A stretch of 64,000 nt of DNA from Caballeronia sordidicola (lineage in GTDB: Bacteria > Pseudomonadota > Gammaproteobacteria > Burkholderiales > Burkholderiaceae). The DNA is taken from the NCBI RefSeq assembly GCF_002220365.1, contig NZ_MTHB01000278.1, positions 62,001-126,000 on the forward strand. The letters run 5' to 3'. A program made the position numbers and the translations under genes. Shown piece by piece: positions 8,244-16,272 of the stretch. The notes under the pieces are model-generated. The model made no database searches and was not told where the DNA came from. It worked only from the letters and a program-made list of their open reading frames with translations. The first letter of the stretch is position 1; the number at the start of each line of letters is the position of its first letter.

Positions 8244-9113
8244 ATGACACCCTGCGTTCAAGCATTCCCGGACCCGGCAACCTCAACCGTCACCTATGTG
8301 GTCTATGAGGCAGCGGGTTCACCATGCGCGATAATCGACGCGGTGCTCGACTATGAACCGCAATCCGGCCGCACCTCGACGCATTCGGCGGATCGCGTGA
8401 TCCGTTTCGTGAACGAGCAGGACTTGCAGGTGCAATGGTTGCTCGAAACGCACGCCCACGCCGATCACATCTCGGCTGCGGCGTATCTCCGGAAACAAGT
8501 GGGCGGCGCCATTGCTATCGGCGAACATATCCGGTCGGTGCAGGCGGTGTTCGAGCGGCTCTTCAATCTTGAACCAGCGATGTCGCCGATGTCGTCAGAC
8601 CCCGCGCTTTTCGATCACTTGTTCGCCGATGGCGACACATTCCAGGTCGGTACACTGACCGGCCGAGTGATGCACGTTCCCGGTCACACGCCGGCCGATG
8701 TCGCCTACCTGTTTGATGGCATGGCATTCATGGGCGACACCTTGTTCATGCCGGACGTTGGCACGGCGCGCTGCGATTTCCCCGGTGGCGACGCCCGTAC
8801 GTTATACGAATCGATTGGAAAACTGCTGGATTTGCCGCCGCAAACACGTCTGTTTGCATGCCATGACTATCCGCCCGATGGCCGCGAAACCCGTTGGGAA
8901 ACCACGGTCGGCGAGCAGCGTGCAGCGAACATCCACGTCCGCGATGGCATCACGGTCGGCGAATTCGTCGCCATGCGCACGGCACGTGACGCGACGCTTG
9001 GACCACCGGCGCTGATCATCCCCTCAATTCAACTGAACATCCGGGCGGGCGTTTTTCCACCGTCCGAATCCAACGGCGTGAGTTATCTGAAGCTTCCACT
9101 GAATGCGTTTTGA
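8244..9113 (+). CDS. MBL-fold hydrolase, persulfide dioxygenase (ETHE1/Blh)-like
   Basis: The start is ATG 8244, preceded by GGAG at eight bases. The 289-residue protein has the metallo-beta-lactamase fold with THAHADH (H70, H72, D74, H75), a third metal histidine in VPGHTPAD, and FMGDTLFMPD carrying the bridging Asp. FACHDYPPDGRE supplies the last His. The CDFPGGDARTLYESI segment and the HDYPPDGR motif are characteristic of the ETHE1/persulfide-dioxygenase branch rather than glyoxalase II. Those enzymes are cytoplasmic mononuclear-iron dioxygenases that oxidise glutathione persulfide to sulfite. The following gene is a sulfide:quinone oxidoreductase remnant, the classic partner that produces the persulfide. 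That strongly supports a role in sulfide detoxification; whether it still functions without SQR is unknown. Confidence 0.85.
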   Translation: MTPCVQAFPDPATSTVTYVVYEAAGSPCAIIDAVLDYEPQSGRTSTHSADRVIRFVNEQDLQVQWLLETHAHADHISAAAYLRKQVGGAIAIGEHIRSVQAVFERLFNLEPAMSPMSSDPALFDHLFADGDTFQVGTLTGRVMHVPGHTPADVAYLFDGMAFMGDTLFMPDVGTARCDFPGGDARTLYESIGKLLDLPPQTRLFACHDYPPDGRETRWETTVGEQRAANIHVRDGITVGEFVAMRTARDATLGPPALIIPSIQLNIRAGVFPPSESNGVSYLKLPLNAF

Positions 9114-9160
9114 TGTCTTGGCAGGTAGAGAACAATGAGCTTCGAAGCAAAGGTATCGCA

Positions 9161-9558
9161 GTGAGCATGAATGCGGCATCTTCAGGCAACACGGAAACCT
9201 TCGACGTGGTGGTTATTGGCGGTGGCGCCGCGGGTATCGGCGTGACGGCGAGCTTGCTGCGCCGGCGGCCTGATCTTCGCATCGCGATCATCGAGCCGGG
9301 CGACCGGCATTTCTATCAGCCTGCGTGGACGCTGGTCGGCGGCGGTGCTTTCAACATAGATGACACCGTGCGGCCGATGTCGTCCGTGTGGCGGAATTTG
9401 GTTACGGCGGCAAGTTGCTGCCGTCCTTCCCGCTTGATCCGACCGTGCCGCGCGCCCTCGCCTGGCATCTGAAGACTACCGTCCTCCCGTGGCTCTACTG
9501 GAACGGCATGTTGAAGGGCCGGGAATAGCTCGCCGGGCCGATGAAACCTCAAGCATGA
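9161..9558 (+). pseudogene. sulfide:quinone oxidoreductase remnant with large internal deletion
   Basis: The first ~75 codons encode the N-terminal FAD-binding region of an SQR: FDVVVIGGGAAGIGVTASLL, then EPGDRHFYQPAWTLVGGG and DDTVRPMSS. At about 9385-9396 the sequence jumps, in a different frame, to the SQR C-terminus: FGYGGKLLPSFPLDPTVP, then VLPWLYWNGMLKGRE. A full-length SQR is about 400 residues, so roughly 300 codons including the redox cysteines are gone. A TAG at 9526-9528 then sits where homologues usually continue with a Trp, and a second in-frame stop follows at 9556. The product cannot be a working SQR. It lies directly after the persulfide dioxygenase-like gene, as in intact sulfide-oxidation operons. 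Confidence 0.85.
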
Positions 9559-9680
9559 GTGCATCGAACAACTCTATTGTCTGATGAATATTCGGACACG
9601 TACGTGCTTAAATAACGTACTTGATTTCTTAGTACGGGTTATCCCACCCCTACATTCCGCCACCGCTTTGCCGTAAAGGA

Positions 9681-9709
9681 GTCAGGCATAGCGTTAGGCA
9701 ACGCCTGAC
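9681..9709. repeat. imperfect inverted repeat before the chemoreceptor
   Basis: GTCAGGC at 9681-9687 is matched by GCCTGAC at 9703-9709, and a nested GCGTT/AACGC pair sits inside. The hairpin lies 46 bases before the chemoreceptor start codon, so it would be in the leader or promoter. No T-tract follows, so it is not a terminator. Confidence 0.45.
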
Positions 9710-9755
9710 GCCGCACATTCAATCATACGGTTCAACATTAGGCGACGGCGCAAAC

Positions 9756-11309
9756 ATGAAGAAAATGACATTGAATCAGAAGCTCGGATCGATGATCGCC
9801 GTGCTATGGCTCGGACTGATCGCGATCGGATTTATAGGGGCGTGGCAAAGCCGTTCATCGACCATGGACGATCGCCGTGAACAATTGAAAGCGCTGGTTG
9901 CCGAAGGCATGACCGCCACGGCTCATTTCCAGAGTCTCGCCGCGAACAAGACGATCTCCGAAGACGAAGCGAAAAAACGTGCGCTCGAAGTGCTTTCTTC
10001 GATGCGTTACGGCACCGACGGCTACATCTCGGTCAACGACTCGCAGTCAAAGATGATCATGCATCCGATCAAGCCTGCGATGAACGGGCAAAGCCTCGCC
10101 AACTTCACCGACCCAGCAGGTAACAAGCTGTTCGTCAACATTGTCAACGCCGGCAGTTCATCGCCCGAGGGTGGTTTTGTCAATTATTTGTGGTCGAAGC
10201 CCGGCAGCGAAGTCCCCGTGCCGAAGATGAGTTTCGCGAAGCACTTCGTGCCGTGGGACTGGTTCATCGTGACCGGCATGTACACCGACGACATCAACGC
10301 CGCGTTCTATGCGAGCGCATGGCGCTGGTTCGCGATCACCGCTGTGCTCGGCGTGCTCGCGTCGCTGGTCATGCTGCTGGTGTTACGCAGCATCAAGCGT
10401 GAACTCGGCGGCGATCCGTCGATTGCTGTGAGCGCAGCACAACGCATTGCGCGCGGCGACCTGACCACGCATGTGCCGCTTGCCGACGGCGATTCGCATA
10501 GCCTCATGTTCGCGCTGAGCGAGATGCAGAGCGGCCTCGTGGAAACGGTCACGCGTGTGCGCACCGGGACCGAGAACATCAACGTTGGAGCATCGGAGAT
10601 CGCAGCGGGGAATACCGACCTGTCGCAACGCACCGAGCAGCAGGCCGCCGCGTTGGTCGAGACCGCGTCGAGCATGGACGAGATGACGGCTAACGTGAAG
10701 CAGAACGCCGACAGCGCGACGCAAGCCGCCAAGCTGGCCGGCGAAGCCGCCGACGTAGCCCAGCGCGGCAGCGGCGTGGTCGAAAAGGTCATTCACACCA
10801 TGACGCGCATTACGGAAAGCTCGAAGCAGATTGGCGACATCATCGGCGTGATTGATGGCATCGCGTTCCAGACCAACATCCTGGCGCTGAACGCGGCAGT
10901 GGAAGCGGCGCGCGCCGGCGAACAAGGGCGCGGGTTCGCGGTGGTGGCGGCGGAAGTGCGCAGTCTTGCGCAACGCTCGGCGACTGCAGCGAAGGAGATC
11001 AAGGCGCTGATCGGGACATCGACGGAGACGGTGAAAGAAGGTGCGTCGCTGGTGTCGAACGCCGGCGCGACGATGGGTGAAATCGTGAGTTCGGTGCGCC
11101 GAGTGAACGAGATCCTCGATGAAATCAGCCACGCTTCGAATGAGCAAAGCGCGGGTATCGAACAGGTAAACCGAGCAGTGGGCGAAATGGATCAAGTGAC
11201 GCAGCAGAACGCGGCGCTGGTGGAAGAAGCTGCAGCGGCGGCGCATTCGCTGAAGGATCAGGTCGATGTGCTGCGTGAAGCGATAGGGAGCTTTTCGCTG
11301 CCGGCTTGA
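9756..11309 (+). CDS. methyl-accepting chemotaxis protein with Cache-type sensor
   Basis: A 517-residue chemoreceptor. Residues about 10-30 form the first membrane helix. A periplasmic single-Cache-like domain (about 35-185) follows, containing RYGTDGYISVNDSQSKMIMHP and FVPWDWFIVTGMYTDD, typical of sCache_2 sensors. The second membrane helix is near 190-212. A HAMP domain follows (about 213-265), then the coiled-coil signalling domain with the conserved tip GIAFQTNILALNAAVEAARAG and RSLAQRSA. The C-terminus ends GSFSLPA and lacks a Tsr-like NWETF CheR/CheB tether. Ligands of sCache_2 receptors are commonly small organic acids; the ligand here is unknown. It is an orphan receptor with no che gene nearby. 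Confidence 0.93.
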   Translation: MKKMTLNQKLGSMIAVLWLGLIAIGFIGAWQSRSSTMDDRREQLKALVAEGMTATAHFQSLAANKTISEDEAKKRALEVLSSMRYGTDGYISVNDSQSKMIMHPIKPAMNGQSLANFTDPAGNKLFVNIVNAGSSSPEGGFVNYLWSKPGSEVPVPKMSFAKHFVPWDWFIVTGMYTDDINAAFYASAWRWFAITAVLGVLASLVMLLVLRSIKRELGGDPSIAVSAAQRIARGDLTTHVPLADGDSHSLMFALSEMQSGLVETVTRVRTGTENINVGASEIAAGNTDLSQRTEQQAAALVETASSMDEMTANVKQNADSATQAAKLAGEAADVAQRGSGVVEKVIHTMTRITESSKQIGDIIGVIDGIAFQTNILALNAAVEAARAGEQGRGFAVVAAEVRSLAQRSATAAKEIKALIGTSTETVKEGASLVSNAGATMGEIVSSVRRVNEILDEISHASNEQSAGIEQVNRAVGEMDQVTQQNAALVEEAAAAAHSLKDQVDVLREAIGSFSLPA

Positions 11310-11335
11310 GCGAGTGTCATTGGTTTCATGACGAA

Positions 11336-11368
11336 CGAAAGGGCCATTCGCATGGCCCTTTCGTCTTT
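11336..11368. terminator. bidirectional intrinsic terminator
   Basis: A 12-base perfect stem, CGAAAGGGCCAT (11336-11347) and its complement (11352-11363), encloses a TCGC loop. A T-rich run follows on the plus side and A-rich DNA flanks the other. It sits between the convergent chemoreceptor and deaminase genes. Confidence 0.8.
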
Positions 11369-11395
11369 GATCGCCAAGCACCATTTAACTGCGCA

Positions 11396-11890
11396 TTATT
11401 CGCGCTTCCAGAATCCATCATGCACGACCGCCGCTTCATCTTCAATAAGCGGTCCAACCACGCTCACCTTCCTTTGCCCTCGCGCAAAAACTTCGCGGCA
11501 CGGCAGCGAGAACGTCGGGTTCTCGGGGTGATCGCCGGTAATCTCCAGCAAGCGCCGCTCCGACATGGCGTACACCACGCGCCCGATGTTGCACCAATAG
11601 ATCGCACCGGAGCACATGCAACACGGTTCGGCATTCGTATAAAGCGTGCACTTCAGCAATTGCTCCGGCGTGAGATCTTTCGCTGCCTGAGCCGCGGCGC
11701 GCAGTTCAGCATGCTGGGTCGGATCGCCCAGGGGTGGCATCGAATTGTTTCCTGCGCTTGCAACCACGTGACCGTCTTCATCGGCTATCAGCGCCGCGAA
11801 CGGATGCCGCCCATCGCGTTTCGACTTCTCCGACAACGCGATAACCTCGCGCAACTGCGCCATATCGCGTTCGCTTGCGTGTTCGAGCAT
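11396..11890 (-). CDS. nucleoside/guanine deaminase, CDA fold
   Basis: A 164-residue protein of the cytidine-deaminase-like zinc superfamily. The zinc ligands are visible: HAELRAAAQ supplies His and the proton-shuttling Glu, and EPCCMCSGAIYW supplies two Cys. The EPCxMCxGAIYW form and the length match guanine deaminase (GuaD) and related nucleoside deaminases more closely than TadA. The predicted reaction is hydrolytic deamination of guanine to xanthine or of a related purine, in the cytoplasm. No purine-catabolic partner is adjacent, so the substrate is inferred from motif similarity only. It converges on the chemoreceptor gene and shares the terminator between them. Confidence 0.85.
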   Translation of the reverse strand: MLEHASERDMAQLREVIALSEKSKRDGRHPFAALIADEDGHVVASAGNNSMPPLGDPTQHAELRAAAQAAKDLTPEQLLKCTLYTNAEPCCMCSGAIYWCNIGRVVYAMSERRLLEITGDHPENPTFSLPCREVFARGQRKVSVVGPLIEDEAAVVHDGFWKRE

Positions 11891-11924
11891 GGTCCTGGGC
11901 CTTTTTTTTAAAAGGTGTTACCGG

Positions 11925-12926
11925 TCAATCTTGCAGCGGATGATCGAGGAAAAATCGCATCATGATCGTGCTCGCATCCGGACCCGTTGCATCGGTGTAC
12001 GAACCGTTTCCACTACCTCCCGCCCAGGCGTGCGGAGCGCCATGAATGAGCCACAACTCGGCATCAACGCCGTCCGCTGATTTCAGTCGTTCCACCGTGC
12101 TCTTGCGCTTGCCCGCCTCTCCTTGGGAAGTCTCGTCGAAGACGACGGCCTGAGCCCCGAAACCGCGCAACAACTCAGCCGTGTTTGACGGATGCACGGT
12201 GGCGTCGGCATCGCCGTGAAACACGATCAGCGGTCGCTTTGGTGTGTCCGTGCGACGAGCGCCAGATGATTTCCCCCCTCGCATGGCCGCCAGCGCCGAT
12301 TGCAAATCATGAGCCGATCCCACTGCCAGCCCTGAATGCACGCATGCAGCAGCATAAAGATCCGGATACGCCTGGACCATGATGGCGGCCATCGCCCCGC
12401 CCGCCGATAATCCAGCCACGAACACGCGCGCCGGGTCAACTGCGTGCTTCGACATCACTTCTCGCGTGATGCCTGCAATCAGAGCCGGCTCGCCGCTGTC
12501 ACGCCGCTGATCGGCGGGTTTGAACCAGTTCCAGCACTTCGACGCGTTCGCTCCCTGCGGCTGCACCGGATACACCACGATGCATCCGTCCCGCTCCGCC
12601 AGCGCGTTCATTTGCGTGCCTGCGGCGAAGTCGTCGGCGTCCTGCGTGCAGCCATGCAGCATCACCACCAGCGCAAGCGCGTGGCCGCTGTGGTGCTTCG
12701 GCACATAGAGCTTGTAGTTCCGATGACCTGCGGCGTTCGCGAACGTATGCGCCGTGAACGTTCCCGGATACGTGACAGCCGGGGCGTCTGTATTTGGTTG
12801 CGGCGTTGGCTGAGCGTGCGCCCCAAGCGCACGCTGCAGCGCCGCCGTCGCTTCCTTCGGCCCGCGTGCGCGCAGCAGCTTCATTGCATCCTGCATCGAA
12901 TGCAGGAATCCTTCGTTGATTTTCAT
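11925..12926 (-). CDS. PHB depolymerase-family esterase (LpqC/PhaZ-like)
   Basis: A 333-residue alpha/beta hydrolase. Residues about 75-100 contain VMLHGCTQDADDFAAGTQM (oxyanion region). FVAGLSAGGAMA carries the nucleophilic Ser in a G-L-S-A-G lipase box. VFHGDADATVHP supplies the Asp, and LIHGAPHAWAGG the catalytic His. This is the pattern of the esterase family related to extracellular poly(3-hydroxybutyrate) depolymerases. No signal peptide is present; the N-terminus (MQDAMKLLRARGPKEATAALQ) is typical of the cytoplasmic members common in Burkholderia. The substrate may be short PHB oligomers or an unrelated ester. A CopG-type regulator gene ends 45 bases upstream on the same strand, so the two probably form an operon. 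Confidence 0.88.
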   Translation of the reverse strand: MKINEGFLHSMQDAMKLLRARGPKEATAALQRALGAHAQPTPQPNTDAPAVTYPGTFTAHTFANAAGHRNYKLYVPKHHSGHALALVVMLHGCTQDADDFAAGTQMNALAERDGCIVVYPVQPQGANASKCWNWFKPADQRRDSGEPALIAGITREVMSKHAVDPARVFVAGLSAGGAMAAIMVQAYPDLYAAACVHSGLAVGSAHDLQSALAAMRGGKSSGARRTDTPKRPLIVFHGDADATVHPSNTAELLRGFGAQAVVFDETSQGEAGKRKSTVERLKSADGVDAELWLIHGAPHAWAGGSGNGSYTDATGPDASTIMMRFFLDHPLQD

Positions 12927-12970
12927 AACCTTTCCCGTTGTTCCCTGCTATTGCTTGTCTACCAGCACCA

Positions 12971-13390
12971 TTAGGCAATCCGCCCAGCCAGCGCCGCTTT
13001 CACCGCAGGCGAGGCATGAAAAGCGCCGAGCACTACGATCGATGCGATCGTTTCGAGCGCGAGTTCGGCGGGCACGTCGGCAGCAATGCTCGCGAGTCCG
13101 AGTACCTGAATGTCGAACCGTTCACCTGCCTCTCGCGCCGCCTCAAGATCGCGCTTCGAAAAGTGCTGCATGCCTAACACCAGCGCGCGCCGCGTCACCG
13201 TTTCATTCACGACCTGAGAGTGCGTCGCCAGTTGATTCCGGATAGCCGTGCGAATCAGGTCCGTGCGGTTGGAATAAAAACCCTCTTCCACCAGCAGGTC
13301 GATCTGCCCCAAGTCCACTGGACCCAGGTTGATCGTGATCTTCTCCGTCTCACCGCCCTTCGGCCTGAGTACTTCAATTTTTTGAATCAT
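12971..13390 (-). CDS. CopG/ribbon-helix-helix family transcriptional regulator
   Basis: The start is set at ATG 13390, which has AGGGA about eight bases upstream; a much longer frame reaching to 13696 crosses low-complexity, non-coding-looking DNA. The 139-residue protein has an N-terminal ribbon-helix-helix domain: the strand TEKITINLGPVDLGQIDLLVEEG, then FYSNRTDLIRTAIRNQLATH. The C-terminal half (MQHFSKRDLEAAREAGERFDIQVLGLASIAADV) has no motif I can name. Such regulators bind palindromes as dimers of dimers. The imperfect palindrome at 13402-13428 directly upstream is the likely operator, giving autoregulation together with the esterase gene downstream. Confidence 0.8.
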   Translation of the reverse strand: MIQKIEVLRPKGGETEKITINLGPVDLGQIDLLVEEGFYSNRTDLIRTAIRNQLATHSQVVNETVTRRALVLGMQHFSKRDLEAAREAGERFDIQVLGLASIAADVPAELALETIASIVVLGAFHASPAVKAALAGRIA

Positions 13391-13768
13391 CAAAAACATC
13401 CCTATACCATCCAATGAGATGGTTATAGGCTGGTTTTTGCGATGCGTCAAGGTTTTTTGCCAATTCGCGGCGGTCTGGAGAAGCTGGAAAGCAGGACGAG
13501 GCACATCAGGAACGGCCCATGCTGAAATGGTCATCGCAGCCCTTTTTTTCATCGCGGCGAAATTGCCGCTTGCACGCCAGAGCATTTCGCCGCTCTGAGA
13601 GCCGGGCGCCCATTGTTGGGTGCGACGCGACTTTTTGCATCGCGTTGCTGTCCGGAGCAATTCGCCACCTTCATTCTGTTTTTTCATCGCGACCATTTCG
13701 CGTGCTTCTGCACGTCTGTCGCGCGCTTTAAAAAAACTGAACGATCAACTATTAAAGGAGTACTACCT
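13391..13768. other. divergent promoter region with short T-rich repeats
   Basis: The gap between the CopG-esterase operon and the manganese catalase carries three near-copies of a T-run followed by CATCGCG, beginning near 13544, 13632 and 13676. The copies at 13544 and 13676 share TTTTTTCATCGCG exactly. Their role is unknown. Confidence 0.45.
13402..13428. promoter_or_regulatory. candidate CopG operator palindrome
   Basis: CTATACCATC at 13402-13411 faces GATGGTTATAG at 13418-13428 across six bases. The arms are complementary except for one unpaired base. It lies 12 bases upstream of the regulator start codon, where a repressor would block transcription. Confidence 0.55.
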
Positions 13769-14650
13769 ATGTTTGTTCATAACAAACGCCTGCAATACAC
13801 CGTCCGCGTTGCTGCGCCGAATCCGGGTCTGGCCAACCTGCTGCTCGAGCAGTTTGGCGGCCCGCAAGGCGAGCTTGCCGCGGCCTGTCGCTACTTCACT
13901 CAAGCCGTGGGGGAGGACGATCCGGGCCGCAAGGACTTGCTGTTCGATATCGCCACGGAGGAACTGAGTCATCTGGAAATCATCGGTTCAATCGTCGCGA
14001 TGCTAAACAAAGGTGCGAAGGGCCAACTGGCCGAAGCGGTCGAGCAGGAAGCGGAGTTGTATCGGTCGATGACGTCCGGCGGCAACGACTCGCACACCAC
14101 AGCGCTTCTCTACGGCGGCGGTCCCGCGCTCACGAATTCGGCGGGCGTGCCGTGGTCGGCGGCGTATATCGACACCATTGGCGAGCCGACTGCCGATCTG
14201 CGCTCGAATATCGCGGCTGAAGCGCGCGCCAAGATCGTGTATGAACGCCTGATCAATGTCACCGATGACCCCGGCATCCAGGAAGCGCTCGGTTTCCTCA
14301 TGACGCGTGAGATTGCGCATCAGAAGTCCTTCGAGAAGGCGCTGCATTCCATCCAGCCGAATTTCCCGCAAGGCAAATTGCCGGGCGTGCCGGAATTTAC
14401 AAGCGTCTACTACAACATGTCGCAAGGCAGCGAGCCGGCGTTGCGCGGACCGTGGAACGAAGGCGGCGACTGGAAGTTCGTGGAGGATCCGCAGCCGGCC
14501 GTGGATGGCGGCGATGGACTTGCGACCGTGGGCGTATCGGCGGAAGACATTGATGTGTTGCAAGCTATGGCCGCACGCACGGCATCGGACAAGAGTTCGG
14601 ATCCAACTACTGGCGCTGATCTTGGATCGGGGCAAGCGACGGCGGTTTGA
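13769..14650 (+). CDS. katN: manganese-containing catalase
   Basis: ATG 13769 follows AGGAG (13756-13760) by eight bases. The 293-residue protein is a dimanganese, ferritin-fold catalase: E35 in GELAAACRYFTQA, EELSHLE (residues about 64-70) with the Glu and His ligands, AAEARAKIVYERL for the third Glu and MTREIAHQKSF for the second His. Segments ALLYGGGPALTNSAGVPW and the Pro-rich C-terminus are typical of the proteobacterial KatN group. The enzyme disproportionates hydrogen peroxide in the cytoplasm and tolerates cyanide, unlike heme catalases. The gene is monocistronic and divergent from the CopG regulator; stationary-phase or stress control is usual in the family but not visible here. Confidence 0.93.
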   Translation: MFVHNKRLQYTVRVAAPNPGLANLLLEQFGGPQGELAAACRYFTQAVGEDDPGRKDLLFDIATEELSHLEIIGSIVAMLNKGAKGQLAEAVEQEAELYRSMTSGGNDSHTTALLYGGGPALTNSAGVPWSAAYIDTIGEPTADLRSNIAAEARAKIVYERLINVTDDPGIQEALGFLMTREIAHQKSFEKALHSIQPNFPQGKLPGVPEFTSVYYNMSQGSEPALRGPWNEGGDWKFVEDPQPAVDGGDGLATVGVSAEDIDVLQAMAARTASDKSSDPTTGADLGSGQATAV

Positions 14651-14797
14651 GGTCGCGTTTAACGCATAGGGGACCGCGCGCCGGGACAAATCAGGCCGCG
14701 CGGTTCGCTTGGCGTGGCCGTTCACCCAGGCTGACGTCACTCGATCCAAGCGTGTCCTGCCCGAAAGCTGCACATCGGGCAGAACCACGACCAAATT

Positions 14798-16117
14798 TCA
14801 CGCCGCCTGATCCGCTCCTCCCTCCGGCACGACCCGCCGCACCATGAACCAGTAAAACAGCGCGGAACATCCCGCAATCAGGCCGCCTGAAATCAACGCG
14901 ATCGAATACGAGCCGGTTTTATCGACGATAAACCCCGCCACCACTGGCGAGAACGCGCCGCCGAAATAGCCGCCGAAATTCTGGATCGCGCTGACGGACG
15001 CGACCATCGACTTGGGTGCAACGTCCGATGCCAGCGCCCATGCAGCGCCAATGATTGCCGCGAGAAATGCAAGGCCCAGCGTCATCAGCGTGATGGTGAC
15101 ACCCAGTGAATCAACGAAAGGAATTGCCACCGCCGACACCGCCGCGCCGATCGCGCAGATCACGATCCACATGCGCTTGGCGTCAATCGGCGTCGCCATT
15201 GCGCGATCGACCATCTTCTTCGTCAGATACCCAACGACAATCTCGCCCACAGCACCGCCGATCCACGGGATGCTCGCATAGATACCCAGTTGTACGAACG
15301 ATATGTGAAAGCGATCAAGCAAATACAGCGGCAGGAAGACGAGGAACAGGTTCCACAGCCAGATTGCGCAGAAGTAGCCGAGGATCATGCCCCACACGCT
15401 GCGATGCGTGAACAGTCCGCGCCACTCGTGGGTTGAATTGCTGATCGACCGCTCGCGCCCGCCGCCGCCCGCTTCTATATAAGCAAACTCTTCCTTCGAA
15501 AGCCGCTTGCTCTGCTCGGGATTTCGATAAAGAAAGAGAAAGACGATCGCGAACGCGATGCCGACAAACCCCGCCACATGAAACAGCGAGCGCCATCCAA
15601 ACGCGACCATCAACGCAACGAGCACAGCGGGCGCAAGCGCGGGTCCCCATTTCGATGACGAATCCCAGATACCCGTGGCGAATCCGCGCTCCTTGGTCGG
15701 GAACCACGCGGCTGTAATCTTCGCCGAGGTTGGCCAGCACGGCGCTTCGCCAACAGCGAGCAGCGCGCGCATGACGAGCAGTGCGCTGACCGACCCGACC
15801 ACGCCGGTCATATAGGTCGCGACGCTCCACCAGATCATGGCAACGGCGTAGGCCTTCTTCGCGCCGAAACGGTCGATCACCCATCCCGCCGGCAATTGCA
15901 TCACGGCGTAGGTCCACGCGAACACGGTACCGAGCAAACCAATCTGCGTTCGCGACAACCCGAGCTCCCGAATCATTTCCGGCGCCGCGATGGAAAGACT
16001 GGCGCGGTCGATGTAATTGATGATGCCGCCCGCCACCAGCCATATCAGCACGGTCCAGCGAAAATTCATACCGGCGCCGGTCGCAACCGCGGCGGGAGAT
16101 ACGAGCTTGTCAGCCAC
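14798..16117 (-). CDS. MFS transporter, anion:cation symporter family (sugar acid type)
   Basis: The start is placed at GTG 16117 because AGGAG lies seven bases upstream; the frame extends to a TTG at 16156 without a good ribosome binding site. The 439-residue product has twelve membrane spans. The first is followed by GGIINYIDRASLSIAAP, the ACS-family signature, and DRFGAKKAYAV forms the MFS loop. WDSSSKWGPALAP and AAWFPTKERGFATG resemble hexuronate, glucarate and galactonate permeases. Proton-coupled uptake of a sugar acid is inferred. Two palindromes (16165-16177 and 16229-16241) lie just upstream and match the third site near the adjacent GntR-type gene, so this carrier is probably repressed by that regulator. 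Confidence 0.88.
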   Translation of the reverse strand: MADKLVSPAAVATGAGMNFRWTVLIWLVAGGIINYIDRASLSIAAPEMIRELGLSRTQIGLLGTVFAWTYAVMQLPAGWVIDRFGAKKAYAVAMIWWSVATYMTGVVGSVSALLVMRALLAVGEAPCWPTSAKITAAWFPTKERGFATGIWDSSSKWGPALAPAVLVALMVAFGWRSLFHVAGFVGIAFAIVFLFLYRNPEQSKRLSKEEFAYIEAGGGGRERSISNSTHEWRGLFTHRSVWGMILGYFCAIWLWNLFLVFLPLYLLDRFHISFVQLGIYASIPWIGGAVGEIVVGYLTKKMVDRAMATPIDAKRMWIVICAIGAAVSAVAIPFVDSLGVTITLMTLGLAFLAAIIGAAWALASDVAPKSMVASVSAIQNFGGYFGGAFSPVVAGFIVDKTGSYSIALISGGLIAGCSALFYWFMVRRVVPEGGADQAA

Positions 16118-16164
16118 ATCCGGCTCCTCATGTACGCCAATGGACGCCCTTTTCAAGGCTTTAA

Positions 16165-16177
16165 ATAGTCACACTAT
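16165..16177. promoter_or_regulatory. GntR/FadR-type operator, site 1
   Basis: ATAGT-CAC-ACTAT is a perfect 5+5 inverted repeat, 48 bases upstream of the MFS start codon. It shares its core with the sites at 16229 and 17073. Confidence 0.65.
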
Positions 16178-16228
16178 ATTTCGCAACCATTCAAAGAGGC
16201 AGCGGAGTAAACCCGGCTCAGCCATCAA

Positions 16229-16241
16229 ATAGTCTGACTAT
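16229..16241. promoter_or_regulatory. GntR/FadR-type operator, site 2
   Basis: ATAGTCTGACTAT is a perfect 13-base palindrome. It lies between the end of the regulator gene and the MFS start, in the promoter region of the transporter. It has the TNGTNNNACNA layout of FadR-subfamily operators. Confidence 0.7.
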
Positions 16242-16272
16242 ATTTCCTACTAATTGGAGACAAACATAACGA

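Noticed and set aside
10383..11384. A minus-strand frame of about 330 codons opposite the chemoreceptor
   Set aside because: Runs antisense through the conserved signalling domain and across the terminator; composition is rich in Arg, His and Leu as expected for a shadow.
13391..13696. A longer N-terminus for the CopG regulator, starting at 13696
   Set aside because: The added ~100 residues cross the palindromic operator and T-rich repeats and look non-coding; ATG 13390 has a usable Shine-Dalgarno sequence.
14673..14704. GC-rich inverted repeat ACCGCGCG/CGCGCGGT after the manganese catalase
   Set aside because: The 16-base loop is long and no T-tract follows, so a terminator call would be weak.
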